From NCBI GenBank assembly GCA_001632425.1, contig KV425553.1:358263-422262 (forward strand): a stretch of 64,000 bases of DNA, read 5' to 3'. Every line of letters starts with the position of its first letter. Position 1 is the stretch's first letter. The notes beneath the pieces were generated by a model. It did not search any database and was not told the origin of the DNA. It saw only the letters and a list, made by a program, of their open reading frames with translations. This stretch comes from Neolentinus lepideus HHB14362 ss-1 (Eukaryota > Basidiomycota > Agaricomycetes > Gloeophyllales > Gloeophyllaceae). Shown in pieces: positions 57,627 through 64,000 of this stretch. The translations under genes and the position numbers were made by a program.

Positions 57627-57936
57627 GGTGTTGGGCGGATCGATGGTTGATGTGCGATGAGAAGAAGAAGAAGAGGCAACGATAATCGGTCCCGTGCAGC
57701 TGTATACTTCAATTTATTCGCGACTCGAAATCTGGCTGGCCTTCCTCTTTCGGTCTCGATCACATAGCGGTTGATATAAAATGCATAGAATAATTCGGTG
57801 TAAGCAATTGCACGACTGTGTGGTATATGGGATTCGATAATGATAGACAAGCGACGTATATGCAAGGGCAATAAATAATATATAGATCCAGCTAGACGCA
57901 TGCACTCGACCTTCTCTTGTCGGGCAAGAAACGAGA
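57627..57936. other. spacer between two minus-strand genes
   Basis: 310 bases with the PA2G4-like promoter and the methyltransferase 3' UTR. A GAAGAA run (57660-57673) lies just upstream of the PA2G4-like start. No gene. Confidence 0.4.
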
Positions 57937-59832
57937 TTATCCCTTTTCGTCGGTGCGGGTCTTCTCTTTCGACATGGGTCTTCTAGCAGCAAACGCGCGG
58001 ACGATGCGACAGACGCCTTGTTCCGATTCAGGGTTGTAGGGGTCGTCCTGATCTTCTATGGGTCCAACACCCTGTCTCCAAATCTTCCATTCTGGCCTCT
58101 CCAAATCCTGAAGGGGCTCCTGCCACAGCAGGCAGGCCTGCACACGGTCGCGCATGCTGACACGGTCCATCATGTCACTGTAGTACATCAAATATTGAGA
58201 CTCGAGTTAGTACGGACAAGTCGTAAGACGCACTTGTACCAGTTGGACCAGGCTACCTCGAACTCATCTCGACAGGTATTCTGGCTCGGCCTCTCCTTCA
58301 ACGGATGGACCTTGGGGTCATCGCCATAGAGACGCTGGAATTCAACCCATATTGATTCTTTGCACGCGATGACCTGACGGACGACGCGCATCAAATGTAT
58401 CGGTGCACAAGACTGGACCATAAGGGACGCCTGTTTTTTGTAATCCTTGGGCCCGGCCCCCGACTCTGCCAGTGGCCGTTTGAGCCGGGCCTTGAGCTCT
58501 AAGATATCGCTCAGGTCAATCCGGGTATCAGGGGAAGGCACCGCCCTTCTGCTACCGTCGATCAGCGTGCTGTTCGGCGGTATGGGAATATGTAGAGCGT
58601 CATGCGTCTTCAGCTCAGTATAGTCCAGTGACGAGAGATAGAAGGGAAGAACAGAGTGGAGACGAGGTGCAAGAAAGCGGGTGTGCAACATGGCGTCCCA
58701 CGATGCCTTCAATTTTGAATGGTCTCGAGAGTCGTTAACGTACTCCATGTTCCTGGGTTTCGATGTCCGACCTGGAAGCGGAAGCGAGTTCTGGGAGTCC
58801 GACTGGGGAGTCTTGCTGATGGAAGGTGTCTGCTCCAAAATAGGGGTCTCGGGATCGTAGAGTGTGCTCGACCGAGCAGTTGACAGGCTTCGTGTCGATA
58901 CGCCATAAGTATTTGGCAGGATAACAGAGCCTAGTGCGGGCGATGGCGCCGTGGAGATGGGAAGTGGTCCGCAGGGAAATATCAGATCATCTTCGGTGAC
59001 CTAAAAGAATTATGCCATAAATAGAACGTCATGGACGAGATAAATAGACACACCTCAAGGTATCCGCCCGGCTGCAAAATTCGGTAGATTTCCTAGTGGT
59101 CGTCAGCCTTACCCTCCCTTCAGAGGGCTGTGATGTGCAGACTCACCTCTAGTAGATCTTGCCACTGATCCAAGGATCAACCGGCTAATTCGATGTAAAT
59201 TTATTACCATACTCACCTCGTCTTCAGGGACTCCGAGTCCAACACCAGCCAATCTAACATAGTCAAAATGAGCGGAAGGGAATGGCAATTCCTCCAGGCT
59301 GGAGAGCCAGTCAGCCAGTAAGTGATGGCGGTTGTATAACTAGGCATGCATACAAATTTCCATGGACCCATTCTATTCGTCGGAAGATATCCCGGTATTC
59401 AGGGAGTCGCTCAAGCTTTGGTTGGACGTCTTGGATGTCGAATCCAACGAATGTGCTGTCCTGATAGACTATTCAGCGTCTTGGTGATAACAATGAACAT
59501 GGATCTAGTGAATGCCTGACAAACCTTCCACTGCTGAGCCGCGCTTATTATCCAAAAACCGCCGCCACAGCCTAGGTCCAGCGCTCTGCGTGGCGGTGGG
59601 TCGATATGATGGACTGTCAAGCTCTTATATATGCTCTGCATGTACATATGGTTCCAATTATCGCTACACAAGGAGACGATTAGCACTTTTTGGTATACAA
59701 AAGTCCTCCAACTCACAAATCCATGAGGTCGTTGGAATACACCAGCGGGTACGGGACTTCACCCGACCTGCGCTTGTGCTTCCGGCCCCTGAGGAGGTCA
59801 ACTTGCACGTCCTTTGCGACCGAGGCGGACAT
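57937..59832 (-). CDS. SAM-dependent methyltransferase, basidiomycete type
   Basis: Multi-exon gene from MSASVAKDVQVDLLRGRKHK at 59832 to a stop at 57937. Motif I is clear (ALDLGCGGGFWIISAA, the SAM-binding Gly loop). It is followed by the acidic motif II on the next exon (TFVGFDIQDVQPKL), then HFDYVRLAGVGLGVPEDEW and the post-III segment EIYRILQPGGYLEVTEDDLI. After the roughly 200-residue Rossmann domain comes a Ser/Pro-rich linker and a helical C-terminal region (WDAMLHTRFLAPRLHSVLPF, MRDRVQACLLWQEPL) typical of LaeA/UMTA-like fungal methyltransferases. The methyl acceptor cannot be read from sequence. The start is 246 bases from the divergent NDUFB8 gene, so they share a promoter. Confidence 0.85.
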
Positions 59833-60078
59833 CGCTAGCTGCCGTCGTCGCCGTCGCGTACGATGTCGGGCTGAGCAAAGGGCTCAGAGAGTGGGAGACG
59901 GCGGTCCTTTGCAGATTAGAAATAAACGCGAGGCCATCAACACGGACAAGAGGCAGATCTGGAGATCTCGCATTCCAGAAAGGACCCCGGTCTGACCCTT
60001 AATTAACAAATCAGGTCTCCTGCTTATGTAATCTTTGCCGTTAGCGTTCTGCCGTTCTCCGTCCTTCACGACGTCCTC

Positions 60079-60700
60079 ATGCTCTCCATCGCCGTCCGCA
60101 GCGTCGCCCGCCCCTCTCGGGCCTGGCGGCACGCACCTTCAGCGTCGTCGCGCACATTCAGCAATGTCCCCGCCAGGCAGCACCCCGTTCCCGCCACGTA
60201 CAAGAATCCAGAGATGGACGATCCTCAGCTGAATGGATACCCGAGGCTCCCATATGTTTCCAGGCAATATCTGCCTCCGAAGGGGTGGGACGACCCGCAG
60301 ATGAGGCGAAACTTTGGCGATACGGTATGTCCTGGAGCTCATTTCTGAATGTTCCGTCTCTCATGATGTCACGTCTGCGTACCTTTCCCGAAATTGTCGG
60401 CAGATGCACGAACAAGAGGAAATCCTCTCGATGTGGGGCCCTGATATCCCTGTTGTTCCGCCTCAGACCGCTCTACTCCACTTCGGCCTTGCTGTTCTGG
60501 GCTTTGTTGGCATCGGCGTCATCTGTGTCGCGCTTACGCCTGACATCCCCGCTCTTCGCCGTCAATATCCATACGATGGTCTGAAGAAGGAACTTGGTGG
60601 TCTAGAAGAAAACAAGGTAACCTCAATTATTGTAATATGTTGACACGCTCATCATTTGTGGTGCCAGGCTCGTGTTGAGGAGGAATTAGAGGAAGATTAA
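60079..60700 (+). CDS. NADH:ubiquinone oxidoreductase subunit NDUFB8 (ASHI)
   Basis: Three exons (60079-60324, 60404-60616, 60668-60700) join to 163 residues. The first 30 residues (MLSIAVRSVARPSRAWRHAP) are Arg-rich without acids, a mitochondrial presequence. The mature part shows the ASHI subunit signature: YPRLPYVSRQYLPPKGWDDP, then MRRNFGDTMHEQEEILSMWG. One membrane segment follows (HFGLAVLGFVGIGVICVAL), with an acidic C-terminal tail (ARVEEELEED). It is an accessory subunit of the proton-pumping membrane arm of complex I, needed for assembly, in the inner mitochondrial membrane. Confidence 0.93.
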
Positions 60701-60896
60701 CGTCATTTTACTTACCTCTGTCCGCGCTCGTCATTCATTCTCGTATTTCACATTTGCACCAACGGATATGTCAGATGCTCGGCTTCAGTGAGGGACATCA
60801 ACTTCAATCCGCACCGATCGAAGGTACGCGCAAGTGAATAGAGCTGTTATGATGTCCAATACAAGACGTCGCAATTTAATGTAAGATTATTTGAAT

Positions 60897-63800
60897 TCAC
60901 GCGTCATTATATTCAGCTACGGCCTCCGCGGACGACCTACCGGTACCTTGGTGCGCTGATTGGGGTCGCGGACGTAACTTCATACCTAGCAGCTGCTCTC
61001 CCTCGACGTCATTCGATCCTGGCTGACCTTGTCCCGCAAAGTCACTCCCGTCATTGTCTTCATCATCGGACTTCACAGTCTTCTTCCGTCTCTTGGATAA
61101 TGCAGCACGCCCACCTCGGCCTCTGCTACCCACGCCTCTCTTGGCGACCTTGCCTTGGCCAGTTCCGTCCTTGGTCCTTGTTGCTCTCCTTCGTTTCGGT
61201 GCCGGCGCTTCACCGGCACCCTCGGCCTCTTCAATCTCATCCGGTGGAGAAGGGCTTGCAGACACTGAGGCGATATCCTTCGATTTGGAGCGTTGATCTC
61301 TGAATGTTTTGACAACCTCCTGCAAACGCTTGCTTGTGTAAGCTTGACGCTTGCGAGGGGCGTAGGTCCCGCTTCCGGCTGTCACATCAAAGAAACTATT
61401 CAAGTTGCCTTGTCTGTTCAGCGCAGTGGTCTATACATCCTGGTCAGCATCGAGAAATTCTGCGGGTGGACAGAAATAGGTAGTACCTGGCCCCTCTTGC
61501 CGACTTTTTGAATAATAGGCAAAAGCAAGTCGTCCACTTTACTCTGGCCCCATCCTAGCTCTTCATGAAGGAACCTATCGACGAGGTTATGAATTATTGC
61601 GTCTACAAGAACAAGTCGATCCTACCCTCGAAGCGCATCAAGGTCTGGCAAGCCCCACTTAAATGGTTCCTCAGAGGAGTCCACGGTCGGATGGTAGTAG
61701 GCGTCTCTCTGTTCAGTCGTCAGTACTACGAGGTTATGCACATCACTATCACACGTACTACAGCGGGATTAGGCCATTCGGGAGGTAAGTACAGATCCTT
61801 AAATCGTCTCTTCTAAAAAGCCGAGTGAGCCGGGAGTGGGTAAGTCTGCGAGTCGCAGCATCCTTACGAAACGTTTGCGAAAATTCGACTTGTTATCCGC
61901 GTCATTGTCCTGTCCAGATTGGACTTTCGTCCACCAGTCCTTGAACTTGTGCAGTCCGTCCTCACCCGGAAACTCCGTGAGCAGCTCCATTGCGACAACG
62001 GGGCCCGCTCGCGGTAGACCTTCCACATAATCGCTTCCCAGGAGATAGGCCAACCTTACGAGTTTGTCGCGATCTAGTCCCAGCTCACGAGTCAGATCAG
62101 ATAAAAGAAAGCATTCTACAGTTTTCGATTGATTGAACATATTTTTGAAGACCCGCAGGCCCCCGAAAAGAAAGACATCAGAGTCGTCGGTTATAATGCC
62201 ATCGACGAGTTCCAGTCGCACAAGTTCAGCACATTGCGCTTCGGCTTCCATGGGCGCTGTTATGTATGGAATGCCAAATAAGCGCAGCATTGTCTGAAAT
62301 TTATTTCAAGGTCATTGCATTATCTCGGGGGGAATGTTCTCACCATAATTTGAGCAACCATTTGGTGCGTGATGTCTTCGGAATCACGCATGGCAATTTT
62401 CCTCTGCTGATTCAACGCCTTAATTTCCGCGTCGATTTCGTTTCGGATATCACTGAGGTCTCGGCCCTTAACTTGCGAAAGGAACCGGGCGAATTCGCCT
62501 TCCTCTGCGGTGGAGTCCATCTCCTGTACTGCATCCCACTCCTCGTCGATAGCCTTGGGCTCGTCTAAATAGGGGGCAGTGTCATCCTCATTTGCAGGTG
62601 ATGAACTTCGGGGTCGGGTCGCAAGGGTGATAGGTTCATCACTCGGTGCTTCAGGCACCGGCGATGGGGAACCTTCGCCCTCGTCCATATCATCGACGGA
62701 AAGCTCATGACCCGATAGATCATATTGGCTCGGCGCCGTATTTGTCGCGATTTCTTCCACCTCCATTATAGCTCTAATACGCAGAGTTTCATCGACGGGC
62801 TGGGGCGCCGATGGTTCTGGGCTACTGAAAGAGTAGTCCTGAGCAACATCCATGGGCACGGCAGACGAGGCATCAGCCGTTGACGCGTTCGTAACGGGTA
62901 CAATGACGGCTTCCATCTCATCCTCAGAGTCGCTCGATAGAGCTACCGCAAGATTATTGGGTGATTCAGTTACAGGCAGAGGATCAGGCTGCTTTGGGAC
63001 TTGATCCTCTCCTGCGTAAACATCTGACTCTTTCTCGTCTGCCAGACTCGGCGAGCTTCTCGTGCTCGGGACTCCGCCGCTCGGAAGGAGTAAGCTGGGT
63101 TGGCCAAATAATGAGGAAGACGGTGCAGGCTCTGCACGACTTGCCTGTGCGAGTGATGGCCGAGTCGAGCGAATGGGAACGTTACCTATCGACAAAGCAG
63201 TTTCAAGCCTTGAAGGAGAGGCATATAAGTCGTCTATGTCCCAAGCACTACTAGATGGCTTCTTTGGAGACGAAGGGTCGGACCTTCTAATGACAGAAGG
63301 GGAGGCACCACTTCCGCTGGCAGAACTGGACGATGCAGCCACGCCGTCACTCAATATTAGCCGGCGATGCTCGTCTCGAGAAACCTGGAGGGCACGCTGG
63401 AGCTCCGCATTCTCCGCGTGTTCCAAAGACTCTTGCATCGCGATGGCCAGTTCTGAATCCTTATCCGAGTCACCCTCAGGTCCTTGTTCAGGTTCTTCGG
63501 GCTCAAATGAAGCTTTCTTCTTCGGTTTGACAATCCGCGTCGACATCTTCATGGGCGACTGCCTCTTGGCGATAGCTGACAGGGCCATTCCTCGACGGAA
63601 CTCCCTGAGGTCCGAATCCATCGAAGCGGTTGGAGCACTGAAAGGATTTGAGGAATGGTGACCACAGTATTCTACTTTACTCACATGTCTACTTCCTCCA
63701 TCTCCGTATCACTGTCGCCTTCGCCATCCAATGGCTTTTCATCTTGGTCAATCTGGATAGGCTTATCTTGTGTGCCTTCATCTCGAATGCCTAAGACCCA

Positions 63801-64000
63801 TCCTCCATCTTCTCCCTGATTTTTCAAGAGCACATATTCTTTGTTCCTTTCACTAGCAATTCGTACGGGAATGGCAATATGTGCATGACCAATGCTATCA
63901 GTTGTCACCAGAAGCTGTTGCGTCAAGGCATTCCGCTGCTTGAGATTCTTGATCTGTTGTCTAGAAAAATCTAGTGGCGTCCGAGAGTTGCGCAGCATAT
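60897..64000 (-). CDS. RAD2: Rad2/XPG nucleotide-excision-repair endonuclease, 3' part
   Basis: The gene enters from the right edge without its N terminus and stops at 60897. The spacer region between the N and I nuclease parts is acidic and Ser-rich, including SLRNSRTPLDFSRQQIKNL-type sequence near 63950 (seen as RNSRTPLDFSRQQIKNLKQR). The I domain follows: MLRLFGIPYITAPMEAEAQC, then DGIITDDSDVFLFGGLRVFK, then YLLGSDYVEGLPRAGPVVAM with the metal-binding Glu and Asp residues. Next come EPFKWGLPDLDALR and SKVDDLLLPIIQK, and a PCNA-binding PIP box (QGNLNSFF) near 61390. The C-terminal tail is Lys/Arg-rich with KRRR clusters, probable nuclear signals. The enzyme makes the 3' incision in nucleotide excision repair and works with TFIIH. 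Confidence 0.94.

Overview
The window is nuclear DNA of a filamentous basidiomycete, most likely an Agaricomycete mushroom or wood-decay fungus. The main evidence is gene structure: almost every gene is cut by many 48-70 base GT-AG introns with CTRAY-like branch sites, exons can be as short as 3-17 bases, and start codons are often cut off from the rest of the gene by an intron. The proteome fits too (NsdD-type GATA factor, aryl-alcohol-dehydrogenase-like reductases, a Ser/Ala-rich GPI protein, a PTS1 citrate synthase). No rRNA, convincing tRNA, CRISPR array or intact transposon was found. Gene models were built by hand from splice sites and reading-frame continuity. Wherever exon coordinates are listed, the summed length is a multiple of three.

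Layout from left to right. 0.6-2.1 kb: a membrane/coiled-coil protein. 4.3-6.9 kb: a PX-PB1 protein. 7.1-14.9 kb, minus strand: Arp10/Arp11-like dynactin actin-related protein and the cytoplasmic 5'-3' exoribonuclease Xrn1. 16.7-17.3 kb: FKBP12. 20.7-22.3 kb: a TauD/Jlp1-like sulfonate dioxygenase. 24.8-27.3 kb: an NsdD-like GATA factor with a long upstream region. 27.8-28.2 kb: a small Tyr/Ser/Asn/Gly-rich protein. 28.8-34.4 kb: three tandem aldo-keto reductase copies, two decayed and one intact. 34.9-37.6 kb: a DUF1748 protein and Pex11, divergently placed. 37.6-43.4 kb: a gene-poor island with a MITE-like element. 43.5-52.5 kb, plus strand: vacuolar-type Ca2+-ATPase, peroxisomal citrate synthase, GPI protein. 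53.4-64 kb is gene dense: an APH-like pseudokinase, Pcc1 (KEOPS), a PA2G4/Ebp1-like protein, a SAM methyltransferase, complex I NDUFB8, and the 3' part of Rad2/XPG, which runs off the right edge.

Most genes are unrelated housekeeping functions: RNA decay, repair, tRNA modification, Ca2+ homeostasis and respiration. Two bear on the peroxisome: Pex11, which drives peroxisome proliferation, and a GltA-type citrate synthase ending in SKL, which fits the glyoxylate cycle. No biosynthetic cluster or defence system is evident. The most notable observations are extreme microexons (a 3-base exon in citrate synthase; exons of 4, 11 and 17 bases at the start of Xrn1), the graded decay of the reductase array, a kinase-fold protein without its catalytic aspartates, and two small conserved proteins that simple ORF calling misses.
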